DNA of 64,000 bases from NCBI GenBank assembly GCA_030704615.1, contig CM060733.1, positions 61,938,001-62,002,000 of the forward strand, in the 5' to 3' direction. A model generated the notes under the pieces. That model did no database searches. It had not been told where the DNA came from and saw nothing but the letters and a program-made list of their open reading frames with translations. Source of the DNA: Takakia lepidozioides (lineage: Eukaryota > Streptophyta > Takakiopsida > Takakiales > Takakiaceae). Within the stretch, counting starts at the first letter, position 1. The number at the start of each line of letters is the position of its first letter. Made by a program: the position numbers and the translations under genes. This document shows, one piece after another, positions 9,357 to 20,437 of this stretch.

Positions 9357-12300
9357 ATGGCGGAAAACCCGAGCGCTACAGTGTACTGCCCTCCTCACGA
9401 GCATAGAGCTTCATTTCCGTGCAGAGGGGACATCTGCCGGGTGATGGAGAAATATCTGTGCATTCGATACCACCTGAAACCGGGGTCGGTTTTTGTGGAG
9501 GAGGAAAGGAAGGACTCAAACGGCCTTGTTGTCGAGAGTATTGTTGTGCTCCACGATGATTTCGGCGATGGCAGGGAATGGCGAGTTCCACCATCGGACA
9601 GCGTCATATACAGGGCTGTTGGGGACTTCATTTGCCCGCAAAAAGAAACCTTCTATCCTGGCGTCTTCCACGAAACAATCCGCGAATCAGAGAGTGGCTA
9701 CCTCAAAGAGAGAAGTCCGCAACGAAGTAAATCCAGAGCCGAACCCATCCATGAAGACGAGCGAGATCCGGGTTGTTCACAACCTGTCCAACTCAGACGA
9801 GGTCATGGAAGTTCCGAGGTCGTCCTGGAGATCAGGCAAGTCCTCAATGGACGTCAGTGGACGAGAGAGTCATATTCCCGAGCACCGCAGTTCAATCTAT
9901 TCTTGAAATTCTGCGAGGGCTTCACATGGAGGGACACCGCTCGGAGCTGGCCGGGCTGGAATACAGCAAGTTCGCAATTAAATCGGTTACATGCCTTCCC
10001 GCAGACGTCGACGGTAATATCTTCTTTGAGTTCCCTCCTTGGACGGACTACTCGAGGGCGTCCGGAATGTTGACAAATATGGATAGAAAACATGATGGTC
10101 ATCCTTGGTGCGTCACCAAAACCACCAGCATGAAGATGCTCGATGGTGTGCGGGTGCGCTACGTTGTTTGTGCGGGCGCGTTGCGGTGTTTCTCCCCAAC
10201 TTGCTTCCATTTTAAATCCAGAGGTCACAGGAACGAGACCGATTGGACAGGCACAGCTCATCAACCATTTCGTGCTCAGGAGAAGGTTCCGAACTCCACA
10301 TTTAAGTGTGCGCATTGCAAAGAACCACCACACTGCATGTCTGTTTGTAATGCCAAGCAGTTCTATGTGTTGCACCGTTTCCCTGACCTCACCCGAGTTT
10401 GCATACACGTTGGTTCCCATTGTCACAAATTGGCGAGGGGGAACTCGCGGGAGGCTGCCCACGAGGCAGAGCAGCTCGTTCAGGAGGAGGTTAAGTTGAG
10501 ACCGGGTGCCAAACCCAAACAGATACAGCTCCAAGCCGCCCATAAGATGGCCTTGGCCAGAATTATGTCGGAAGACGGCTCCAATAGAGTTCCTCTCGAT
10601 GAGAAGGAAATGGAGGCATTGCTGGAGTCGGTGTCCCACGTATGTTCACCGAATGTCCGAAACCACATTGTCTCATGCAAACGGAAAATTGGGCGTGGCT
10701 CGGATATGCACTCCATTCTGGAGGTGAAGCGACGATGTGGATATGACTACATTCATGGAAGTAGGTTTCCAGGACAAGGGACTGAGGCAGATCGTTGTCT
10801 CGTATTCAAAATATCCACGTGTGGACCTGGCAGCGGCGTCGAACTGGTTGACAGGATGACGAGTGGGGATTTGTCAAACAGTTGGGTCATGTTCGACCAT
10901 ATCAAGCGAATTACAAATCACCAGTGGGTGACAATGGGTGCACATGTCTACGACACCCACTGCAGGATGCTAATGACAATTGCTATTTGTGAGATGAAAG
11001 GAGAGGACACACAATCGGAGATGCTTCTTTGGCAGGGAATAAACGAAAAGATGGCCAAGGCGGGATTGCCCCCTCCCAATTTCCGTGGTTTCATGTCGGA
11101 CAACGCACAAGCAAATTGGGCTGCCATCCGAAGGGTGTACGGGCAAGACCCCAATGTTCCCATGGAAGGCAAGGAGAGATCTTGTGGGTTCCATTTTCTG
11201 CAGAGCCTTTCGCAGTACACAACCAGGCTCGTGGCGTCAGATTTCAGAGAGGAGCACCGTTCCATGTGCCTTGCGTGGAAGCGCGCTCCCACCTTGGATG
11301 ATGCAGAGACACAGTTTGCATGTATACGGGCTTGGTGGACATCGTCAGGTGCTGTAAGGAAATCAGACGAGGGAGCAATGGTCAGTTGGCTAGCATGGTG
11401 GCATTATCGTTTCCTCCAGTTCGGCGACTATATGCGGGAGGTGAGTTGCACGAATTCGCGTCCCGTTGAATATTATTCTTGGCCATATTTGTAACTTGCT
11501 TGTAACCTCAACATGTGCTTGTGCAGGAAATGTGTCTCCACTCCGACACCGACATGCCCACGACAAACATGGCCAAATCAGTGCATTCTTCCTGGCGTGC
11601 CTCCTCTGCGGCGCATCTGGTGGACATCCTCACTGCCACAACGGAGGACATTGTGAGGTCAATTATGCAGCAATGCAGGTACAACGAGTTCTTGAAAGGG
11701 AAACAGTGGGGCTTGGGGCCGGACAGGCAGGAAATGCTGATGCGGACTGCCTCCAAATCGAAGAATCCTCGGAAGTGGGCGGCCTCCTTGCGAGAGGGCC
11801 TTCGGGACACGCCATTGCTTCGAAGAGGCCAACATTTGGAAGGAGATGTTCATACCCGTCCAGTGAGATGAAGACTTGACGAGGCACCTGGCGGGGAAGA
11901 GGATTCATGGCGAGCTGACAAGAATATTCGCACGCTCCCTCGTGGTCCCGTGATGTTGCCCGAGGAGGTCTCGTCGAGCACCGCAAGTCCTGCACGTTCA
12001 AGATCGCCATCTCCTTTGAGCACAGGGCACGTGCCCGAGGAACATAACGAGCCATTTGTGGTAACGCAGTACAACATACCCATTGTGGAGACAAGAGTGT
12101 CGGAGTCACAGTGGAGAATTGCAAGGAAATTGCCGGCATTTCGAGGGAAGTGCTGCGCCATTCGGGTGGATATGAGAGCACGTTGTGGTGAGATGATTCG
12201 GAGGAACCCACACGATGTTGTACCTGCACCTTGTTTCAGCGGCAGATTTTTGACTCCCACATTTGTTCACGCCACAACGCAGACGTTTTGGTTCTGTAGG

Positions 12301-12945
12301 CACGACATAATGACCTGTGTATTTGGCAAGCCCAAGTACGAGATTCAGGAAATGCCGGAGCCTCCGGGCGTCTGGCCTGTTGCACCGGGTTGCAGCCTCT
12401 CTCAGAATGAGGCGGATGCTTTATCTGCAGCAGGATTTCGAATGGTGCAACGCACAGATGTCCCGGCCCACGCATTTCCAGTTCCTCAGACCCAGCCATT
12501 GCAAACTGCTCGGTCTAGTAGAGACGGATTGGACAATTCTGCACATCCCACAATGCGATTCGGAAGAGTGAAGAGACAACACCCTCCCAACAAGTTGAAT
12601 GAGACTCGGATTGCCAATGCTCTTGGGATGGCTTGCACTATTCAGAGCTCCGTGGACGTACCTCCACCCGGCCTTGGGCGTGTTTATCGGATGGCAACGG
12701 CCGGCTCGGCTGTACGTGACGATGTATACACAATTACGATTGGAGTGGAGCCGACTTGCAATTGTACGGACTTCTCGTTGATGGAAGCAAAGAAGGGTTC
12801 AAAGTATTATCCATGCAAGCATCTGTATTACATTTACCTGAAGAGGTTGAGGATGAACGTGACTATTGATGACTTTATTCATGCACCGGCGTTGAGCGTG
12901 AACGAGCTGCACAAACTCCTCCTTAGGGATTCCAGAAATCATTGA
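9357..12945 (+). pseudogene. MULE-like transposase with SWIM zinc finger, copy 1
   Basis: The most complete copy of its family here. The ATG at 9357 opens a frame that shifts near 9690 and again near 9875, then is clean. Visible parts: a Cys/His-rich N-terminal segment (KCAHCKEPPHC, about 10310); a transposase core with VYDTHCRMLM, FMSDNAQANW (aspartates) and CGFHFLQSL (the C/H motif of MULEs), about 10930-11210; and a C-terminal SWIM finger (CNC...CKH, about 12757-12822). One 86-bp intron lies at 11441-11526 (GTGAGT...TGCAG, phase 0), and copies 2 and 3 have an intron at the same place. One in-frame TGA (11869-11871) interrupts exon 2, which otherwise ends at 12945. SWIM C-termini are typical of MULE and FAR1-type transposases. 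Arrays C and D bracket the gene. The MULE assignment comes from motif order; the catalytic glutamate was not pinned. Confidence 0.75.
11441..11526 (+). other. Intron in MULE copy 1
   Basis: Donor GTGAGT follows the GAG codon at 11438-11440. The acceptor GTGCAG ends at 11526. The reading phase is kept across the junction (...YMRE / EMCLHSDTD...). Copies 2 and 3 have introns at the matching point, so the intron predates the family's spread. Confidence 0.8.
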
Positions 12946-13726
12946 TGGGGCAAAGGGAATCCTCCATATGGATACTTTCAATTGCATTTTCATGTATCAG
13001 ATTTTTTTTTGCAGTGTAATGAAATGCATCCCAAAACTCCTGGAATGAGGCTATATTCCATTCAAACTGAGATCCAACAGAAGCAGTTGTGGGGCCATTT
13101 CTGGAAAAATGGCGCCTAATTTCTCTATTTTGGGCCGAAAACTGGCTAAGTCCCAACATGCACTGGTACCCCTGTGTCTGGGAAAATGGCGCCGAATTTC
13201 CCTATTTTGGGCCGAAAACTGGCTAAGTCCGAACATGCTCGGGAACGATGTCTGGAAAAATGGGGCCGAATTTCCAGTTACATGGCCCAGAACTGCCCAA
13301 CATCTGTGCAATCCCCGGCACCATGTACCGAAATTCGGCGCCACATTTCCAAATTTTGGGCTTACACACCTGTCATGAGGGGACCTATAGCCGCGGAATT
13401 CGGCACCATTTTTCGCCAGAGAGACCTATTACTGCGAAATACGTCGCGATTCTTTCCGGTTACGGACCCTATTACCGTGAAATTCGGCGCCATTTTTGCA
13501 CATGTCGCTAGGAATTGGCATGAGCGGAAGACGAAATATCATGAGCACAACTCTCAAAACTACAATTTCCCCTTCAAGGTGCCGAATAATATATTTGTTT
13601 TTTCTGACACATTCCATTAAATTAATGTTTTATAATGCTTTTTATTTTTGAAATTTGTACTTCTGCTCATGAAAACCGATTGTCTTGCTACTTCGCTCAT
13701 GCCGCTCATGCTCATGAAATAGCTAA
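12946..13726 (+). repeat. MULE copy 1 3' flank with array D (GGCGCC cores)
   Basis: The downstream region holds about four degenerate units (13095-13500, roughly 80 bp) containing AAAATGGCGCCGAATTTC, GGGCCGAAAACTGGCTAAGTCC and related words, so it shares both the GGCGCC core and the CTAAGTCC word with array A. The segment then becomes AT-rich and ends in TCATG repeats followed by GAAATAGCTAA at about 13726. The whole stretch recurs at 25303-26078. Confidence 0.75.
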
Positions 13727-15240
13727 CTTCTCTTTCTTCATAGAAATGTGGTGGGTAACTGCTGGTTTCCTCTTCAATTGGTGTTGCTGTCACTACACCA
13801 CAACAGATACCTCTTAAACAACTTAGGCCTTCCAGCCGCATCTCTGCAACCTGCTCCCACTCTGGGTGTGCAGCGAATAGGGTAGCTTCCTGCTCCTCAT
13901 CCAGTCCTCCCCTCCAGTCATACTCTCTGACCCCTCGAGGTCTTCTCGTAGCATGTAATCTACTAGATTTCTTAGTGGTAATTTGTATCTTGTGCATCCC
14001 ATTATGCACAGTTAATAACTGAGAATTCCAGTCATGGAATACCCTGGCCTGTTTCAGCCACGGACGTCCCAATAATAAGGAGTAAGCCTCCATGACTTCA
14101 TTCATGCTTCTTTTGCTTTAACTGTTGTAAACTTCCATATAATTCATCCTCAGTTTTACTTGTCCTGAACCTATTTCGGAATATTGTATTCAAGCCATTC
14201 CAGGTTAGGAAATGATTATCAGGGAATCTTGCATACCATTCACTTGCCTTCTTGATAAGGGAACAAGGAAACAGTCTCATCTTGGCATCATCGCCATTCT
14301 CATTGTTCACTATACACATGTGCTCAAATTGGCTAATGTGTACATCGGGATCCCCTTTTCCTGAATAAATTGAAAAAGGTGGTTTTGCCCGTGTTGGTTG
14401 TAACGCCATCTGTGGCCCTACCCTCTGCCCACTGACAGATGCTGGCACCTTTGCTGGTGCTGGTCCTTGAGGACCTGTTGTAGTTGTGGTGGATCTTCCA
14501 CCCAGTGGTGGCCCCTGAGCACTCCCTGCTACTGGCCCCACAATATTCACAGTATTCCCAGCTCCAGTTGCACTACTTCCCACACTCCCTGTCCCCCCAG
14601 AGCCAGATCCAGGCAGCCCGCCTGATCCCCCTGAGCCGACACCTTCGTTGGCCTGTGATCCAAGTGCTCCACTTGATCCAGGTCCAACGGGTTGGGATGT
14701 CCTGGTTGTAGTCTCAACCTCAGCTGTTGGGTCTACTTCTTCATATTCTTCCTCTTCCAATTTCTTCTCTCTGTTTTCATCCTCCAAGTTCTGCCCTTGG
14801 GTTTCTTCTTCACTCATGTAACTCAACTGTAATGGTGTTGGAGAGTCTGAACTCTCCGTTGGCTCTGCCACATCCTCTTCTCCTTCTTCACCTTCCGCTT
14901 CAGAAACTGGAGTTCCTGCTTTTGGTGTTCCATGCCAACTCTTATCAAAGATTTATGTCAAATCTTTTATCCAGGGATGTACCTCAGAATTTTCACCTCG
15001 TGATTGATCTTCTTCCCGTACCAATTCCCTTAATCTTTCTTGCAAAGAAAAAGAAGGAGTGGCATCCAACTCTAGTTCTTCCGGTATGGGTGATGTACTC
15101 TCTGATCTTAATGGTGTGAGAGGTCCAGATGATTCCCCTATGTCTATTCCTCTCTCCCAAAGATATGGATAATTAGCTTTCAGATAACTTTCTCTTTTTG
15201 CTGAATATCTCTGGAGTCTAGCTTCTCTTTCATCACTCAT
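13727..15240 (-). pseudogene. E2 gag remnant, internally deleted
   Basis: The N-terminal part starts at the ATG at 15240 (MSDEREARLQRYSAKRES) and matches the gag start at 41088 of the complete element. A TAA near 14955 replaces a glutamate codon. The acidic, then Gly/Ser/Thr-rich linker and the capsid-like region (VHISQFEHMCIVNNENGD) run to about 14105. There the sequence jumps to the protease-proximal part (LLLGRPWLKQ), skipping about 1.6 kb present at 38330-39955 that carries the zinc knuckles and protease. The jump occurs at a short shared TTCAT word. Confidence 0.8.
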
Positions 15241-15349
15241 GTCCCATGTCTTTCATTTCTTTTAATGTGGCAATAACCAAAACTCTCTTCAGTAATATCT
15301 CTCGTATATGCCTGGGTTTCTTTCAAGCTTCAATGCACCCTTGGCTATA

Positions 15350-15943
15350 CTAGAAGTCTCCGTTACCATATAACCATATGACAAACAAGTCTGGAAAGCT
15401 GTTCTTGGTGTGAGTTTGATCCACAGAATATCCTTTTACCAGTACAAGCTCTTCATGCATATGAGTACAAACATTCACCTTTCTTTCCTCCCAGCCTTCA
15501 AACTCTACTCGCTTAATGGATAGCAATGCTATCACATAAACCAGTGTTGGTAACCAACGTGCTCTTCCTCTACAGGCCACCTGATAAATCTTTATCACTC
15601 CTTTCTCCAGACCCCATTCAAGGTCAGCATCATGCACTCTTTTAAGAATGTTTTCTTTACAACCGTCTGGCAATTCCAAGAACCTCTGAAATAATCGTTT
15701 GGACAATCTTTCCTTCTCAGTTTCACAGGGAATTTGATTCACATCAAATTCTTTAATTCTCCAACCACCATGATCCCACCAGATGCCTGTCACATCTGGT
15801 TGTTCATGACCCAGTTCCCCAGTATGGTCGCCAAATGTCGAGCGACTTTTACTCACCCATCCCTTCGCTATCCGAGGTGGAAACTCCAAGATAGAAGAGT
15901 TGGATATCTCTAAGCACTCAGCCCGCTCAGTACAATCAGTCAT
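15350..15943 (-). CDS. E2 leader ORF (ORF0) starting inside the LTR, second copy
   Basis: Begins with an ATG at 15943 inside the LTR (MTDCTERAECLEISNS), crosses the LTR end and primer-binding site (FGDHTGELGHEQP), and continues for 197 residues into the leader. It matches the 231-residue frame at 41110-41805, apart from an in-frame difference near VLVK and a different C-terminus. Function unknown. It has two WW/GGW-type clusters, no transmembrane segment and no recognised domain. It could be a chance frame, but its retention in two copies argues for caution before dismissing it. Confidence 0.45.
   Translation of the reverse strand: MTDCTERAECLEISNSSILEFPPRIAKGWVSKSRSTFGDHTGELGHEQPDVTGIWWDHGGWRIKEFDVNQIPCETEKERLSKRLFQRFLELPDGCKENILKRVHDADLEWGLEKGVIKIYQVACRGRARWLPTLVYVIALLSIKRVEFEGWEERKVNVCTHMHEELVLVKGYSVDQTHTKNSFPDLFVIWLYGNGDF
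15817..15835 (-). other. Primer-binding site of the E2 fragment
   Basis: Directly after the LTR on the minus strand the sequence reads TTTGGCGACCATACTGGGGA, as in the complete element. The TGGCGAC...TGGGGA form resembles primer-binding sites of Tat/Athila-type plant gypsy elements. The tRNA partner was not tested. Confidence 0.55.
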
Positions 15944-16785
15944 GACCTACAGCTAGTGAATCATGGTTGTGCTTCCCCTTTGTATTCCTTCTTGCCTTCA
16001 TGTTATCAATTACCTTATCTGATACTGAAGCATCAGTTTGCTTCAGTATCTTCTTAGTTCCAGTTAATCATGCATTCATTTCACAGCTTCACTCATGTCT
16101 CTCTACACAGTGTGCTTGTATCGAATAAGTATCAGATTACGATTTATCAGGTACTAGGCCAATGTCAAGTGACTCTAATCCGCCCTACAGTATCACTACA
16201 GTTCTGCATGAAACAAACATCTATTGTCCAACTCTCCTCTTTCTCCGTGCTTTCGTTTTTGCTCTCCGCCCGATCTCCTCTCCTCCATGACCAAGAAGTG
16301 CTCCCAGAAGTGTGTCTCCCAGAAGTCTCCGCTCTCCGCTTTATCTACCTACAAACTGTTCTAACCGCCTTGCTAACAATTAACCGTCATCCCTAATGTA
16401 ACACGTTCTTTCTGCAGATGTCGTTCCTTCACAGTCGTTCCCTGCCAATGATAACTGTTCCCTATATACTGTGACAAGCTGTGTCAAACTATGCCGAGCT
16501 GTGACTGGTTGTGTAAGGCTGTGTCGGGCTGTGTCGGCTGTGCAAAGCTGTGGCGGGCTGTGACTGGCTGTGTCGGGCTGTGTCGGCTGTGCGAAGCTGT
16601 GGCATGCTGTGTTGGCTGTGACAGGCTGTGTCTGGCTGTGTCGGGTTGTGTTGGACTGTGTAACCCTCTTCCCTAAAGCCTGCTGCTGTCACCATTAAGG
16701 TTCCTGTTCGTTTCAGTCTGTGTAGAATTTAAGGGTACCCCATGGAACCCGTAAAAGCGTCTAAGTCCCAAGCAGCCCTCTAACA
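15836..16785 (-). repeat. E2 LTR (5' LTR of the minus-strand fragment)
   Basis: About 950 bp. Plus-strand ends are TGTCGAGCG (15836) and CTCTAACA (16785). It contains the GATACTGAAGC...GCTTCAGTATC hairpin (16021-16050), a TATA-like CTATATAC near 16468 and the CTGTG minisatellite (about 16475-16665). Confidence 0.85.
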
Positions 16786-19380
16786 TTATATGCTGTGACA
16801 TCACCCCCAACTGCTCTGGAAGGAGAAAGGTTGGACATTCCCACTACAGAGCAGGTCGTGGCCAAAATTGAGAAGGGTGACCTTCTCTATGAAAACTCTG
16901 GCGTGGTAAGGGAATCAGTGATTCCAGAGGTGCAACGGTTGTCCAAGGGAAACCCTACTGTGCATGTAATACCCACACCTGTGACGGAGGTACCAGGGAT
17001 AGAATATCAAGACACTGCAGCACTTGTGGCGGATGAGGTGGTTCAGGAAGAAAATCTGGTGGGGCAATGGCCTGAATGGTTGGTGAGGCATCACACTGTT
17101 GAGGATCAGGGAGAACAGCAGCAAGCTCCCCATGAAGACCCTCAGCAGGCCATGCTTATGAGTTCCATAAGCAGAACACTTAATTTGTTGGGCACTTATG
17201 TGAAATCACATGTTCCATCTACCCAATTGGCAGCTTTGAGGGAGGAACTCAGAAAGGAGTTTGAGGCTCGACTTGCCACTGAGTGTGCAAACAAGGTCGA
17301 TGAGGAGGTCAATCTCAAGTTACAGCAAGAGTTGGAGGACACAAAGGCTGCGTTGCAGTTGGCCAAGGGACATTTGATTGAAGCAGGCCTCGAGCAGGAC
17401 CAGTTGCATGAAGCACATAAGCAACAATTATACCAAATGCAGGTGAAGCATGAGAACAAGTTGCAAGAAGTGAATGTACTACATATAAAGTTGTAGGCAG
17501 TACATGAGAAGATGACCATACAATGTGCTACACTCACAACTATTCTTGAGCAAACTGCATTAGAAGTTAACAGACAAGGGGAGAGATGTATGAAGGCAGA
17601 AGCAGAGATAATAGAGCAAGCGAAACTCATTGTTGATATGAAGAATACAATCTGTCGCAATGAGAATACTTTCAAACAATACAGACAGGTTGAGGCTGAC
17701 CAAGAGAGGTACATCCTGGAGTTGCAACAAACAGTCATGGTCAATAAAAATGAACTCTCCGTGGCTAACAAGGCTCGGAAGGAAGCCAATAATCTGGCTG
17801 TTGCCTATGCGAGTCTGGTTGAACCTCATGCGAAGCGCATGGAGGCTTTATAGCAGCAGTTAGATGTATACAGACTCACGGAGGAGCAGACTCTCAGGGG
17901 TGCCACACACGACTTGGTGGATAACCACCTTATGCAGGTCTGGTTAGCACAAGGGCCGGTGGAAGGCAAAGCACCATGGAAGCTCACCCAGGGCGAGATG
18001 AATGAGCTCAGACTGCAGGTGCAGCACATTGCCACAACTACTATAGTCAATGTCTATAGTAGGATAGTGGAGCTACAGGAGGATGTAGAAGGCCTGCAGA
18101 CTCAGGTGGATGACCTGAGTTCAAATATTGACAAGAGAGTCTTTGTACCTGAGGAGCAGCTGATGGCTACTTATTTACAAGTCAGAACTATAATTTTTCA
18201 GTCTTCTTTGCAAGAGGTGCAGGAGATGCCAGTGGTAGAAAGGCCAGTGCTACCAATACCACAACAAGTGATTGTGCAGGTAGCTGACCCTGTTGTTACT
18301 ACAGCCACACCACAGCCTGAGGTATGGGGGGATGCTGCTTTTAACCCACCTAAGACTCCTGCTGCACAGGAGTACAGTAGGGCTATGATTATGCCATTCA
18401 ACCAAATTCCCATTGTGTTGGATTTGGCTTGGAAGGAATTTAGTCCTCCGCAGTCGTTGGCACATTACTACCAGATCATGCGCATTTGGCTGCCAGTGGC
18501 AACTAGGACTAAGGTTCTTCCCAACAATCGACCCATTGAGGATCATCACTTTGCGAGGTATTGGTCTGAAGCAAGTACCATGTTGAAGGAATTAATTGCC
18601 TTCCAAGTTGTACATGGGTACATTTTTACCAAGACCAAGGAGGTAGCAAGTATTGTCATGGGCTGTGGATTATACTATGCTGCTTGTTTTCTGGCACGTT
18701 ATCACATCGAGCAACATAGGATGCAATTGTGATTTCTGAGTTATTCCAGTGGGGATCATTGGGTCTTACCTTCAGTGCCACATCATATGTACCTATATGA
18801 AGCAAAAATTATGATGCAAAAGGATTCCCAACTTCGTTCATGGTTTCATTCGGCCTGGAACAATTTGACAACACAGAAATTCGGCCCTGAGGATATTTTC
18901 TTTAAAGGACATGAGGCATGGAAATACTTGCACTGTTCCCAAGTCATTGGCACACCACTCACCTTTACGGTCAAGGAGTTCAGAGTGTTCACCAATTTTG
19001 CCATTAAGCGCTTACAGCAAGTTGTGCAGTTTAAACTTCTAGACATGGTGGGACCACATTGTATGCCCCAAATGATTCCAGTTAGAATTCGACCGTTAAA
19101 ACACCTCAGGGGGGACGAGGATTCTGATACTACTGTTTCTTCAGCGGACTCTTTTGACATTGCAGAAGACTATGCACTTTAGATGGCAGAAAAGAAACGA
19201 CGGGGATCTCCTATGCCTGAGAGGTTACCTCGATATCAGCCAAAGGAGGGTCAGACATTTCCGGGTAGTGCTCAATCATCTCCGTCAACCAGTGACAAGA
19301 CTCGGGCTCGCACACGGAGTCCTTCACAAGACTCTCACCGTCAGAAGGGTGTTCCATCACAAAGGTTTGCTAAATCCTAA
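16786..19380 (+). pseudogene. E2 ORF3 relic, plus strand
   Basis: One frame (frame 1) runs through the region with four nonsense codons: TAG 17494, TAG 17851, TGA 18730 and TAG 19180. Compared with sister copies, the last three are CAG-to-TAG or CGA-to-TGA. It matches the C-terminal two-thirds of the intact ORF3 at 30272-34378: the coiled-coil segment, the Pro-rich linker (QPEVWGDAAFNPP), the conserved C-terminal block (SLAHYYQIMRIWLPVATR; GCGLYYAACF) and the Arg/Ser-rich tail. Its 3' LTR follows after a polypurine tract (GAGAGGGGGAGGGGTAAA). Confidence 0.85.
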
Positions 19381-19426
19381 ACAGTAAACCGTGAGGACAC
19401 GGATTTTTGAGAGGGGGAGGGGTAAA

Positions 19427-20437
19427 TGTTAGAGGGCTGCTTGGGACTTTAACGCTTTTACGGGTTCTGTGGGGTACCCTTAATTTTTACACAGACTGAG
19501 ACCAATAGGAGCCTTAGGGGTGACAGCAGCAGGCTTTAGGGGGGGGGGGTTTACACAGCCAACACAGCCCGACACATCATAGCCGCCACAGCCGACACAG
19601 CCCGACACAGCCGCCACAGCCGACACAGCCCGTCACAGCCAACACAACCCGTCACAGCCAGTCACAGCCGCCATAGCCGACACAGCCCATCACAGCCAAC
19701 ACAGCCCGATACAGCCCAACACAGCCTGACACAGCCAGTCACAGCCCGTCACAGCTTCACACAGCCCAACCAGTTTTGCACAGTTGTCACAGTACAGGGG
19801 GAATGGTTGGAGAGGGAACGACTGTGTGGGAACGACATCTGCAGAGGGAATATGTTACTTCAGGGGTGACGGATAGTTAGCCAGGCGGTTAGAACAGCTT
19901 GTAGGTAGATAAAGCCAAGAGCGGGGACTTTTTGGGGATCACTTCTTGGATCACTTCTTAGACATCAGGGGAAAAGGTCAGACGGAGGGCACGATCTTGG
20001 AGCTCAGGGATGATGATGATTACACAGAAGAGGAGATGATGACTTGATGGAGGTTTATTTCATGCAGAGCTGTAGTGATACTGTAGGGTGGATTAGAGTC
20101 ACCTTGACATTGGCCTAGTACCTGATAAATCGTAATCTGATACTTATTCGATACAAGCACACTGTGTAGAGAGACATGAGTGAAGCTGTGAAATGAATGC
20201 ATGATTAACTAGAACTAAGAAGATACTGAAGCAATCTGATGCTTCAGTATCAGATAAGGTAAATTGATAACATGAAGGCAAGAAGGAATACAAATGGGAA
20301 GCACAACCATGTATCACTAGCTGCAGGTCATGACTGATTGTACTAAGCGGACTGAGTGCTTAGAGATATCCAACTCTTCTATCTTGGAGTTTCCACCTCG
20401 GATAGCAAAGGGATGGGTGAGTAAAAGTCGCTCGACA
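19427..20437 (+). repeat. E2 3' LTR, plus strand
   Basis: Starts TGTTAGAGGGCTGC after a polypurine tract and ends GCTCGACA. It is about 1,011 bp, with a CACAGCC minisatellite at about 19545-19790 and the LTR hairpin at 20222-20251. It is directly followed by the chromovirus remnant. Confidence 0.85.

Larger units (their letters stand above)
13727..16785 (-). mobile_element. E2 gypsy element fragment (gag and 5' LTR), minus strand
   Basis: The orientation is given by the gag frames and by the LTR, which reads TGTTAGAGG... on the minus strand from 16785. It contains the 5' LTR (15836-16785), the primer-binding site, the leader ORF and a gag remnant with a large internal deletion, and is cut off at 13727 against the MULE 3' terminus. 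It interrupts the plus-strand ORF3 that continues at 16786, so it inserted into an older E2 copy. The left target duplication is lost. Confidence 0.8.

Noticed and set aside
16489-16695. Peptides rich in Thr/Ala/His/Ser from the CTGTG minisatellites (also near 29033, 42307, 48418)
   Set aside because: They are six-frame translations of a 10-bp repeat inside LTRs and change with unit number.
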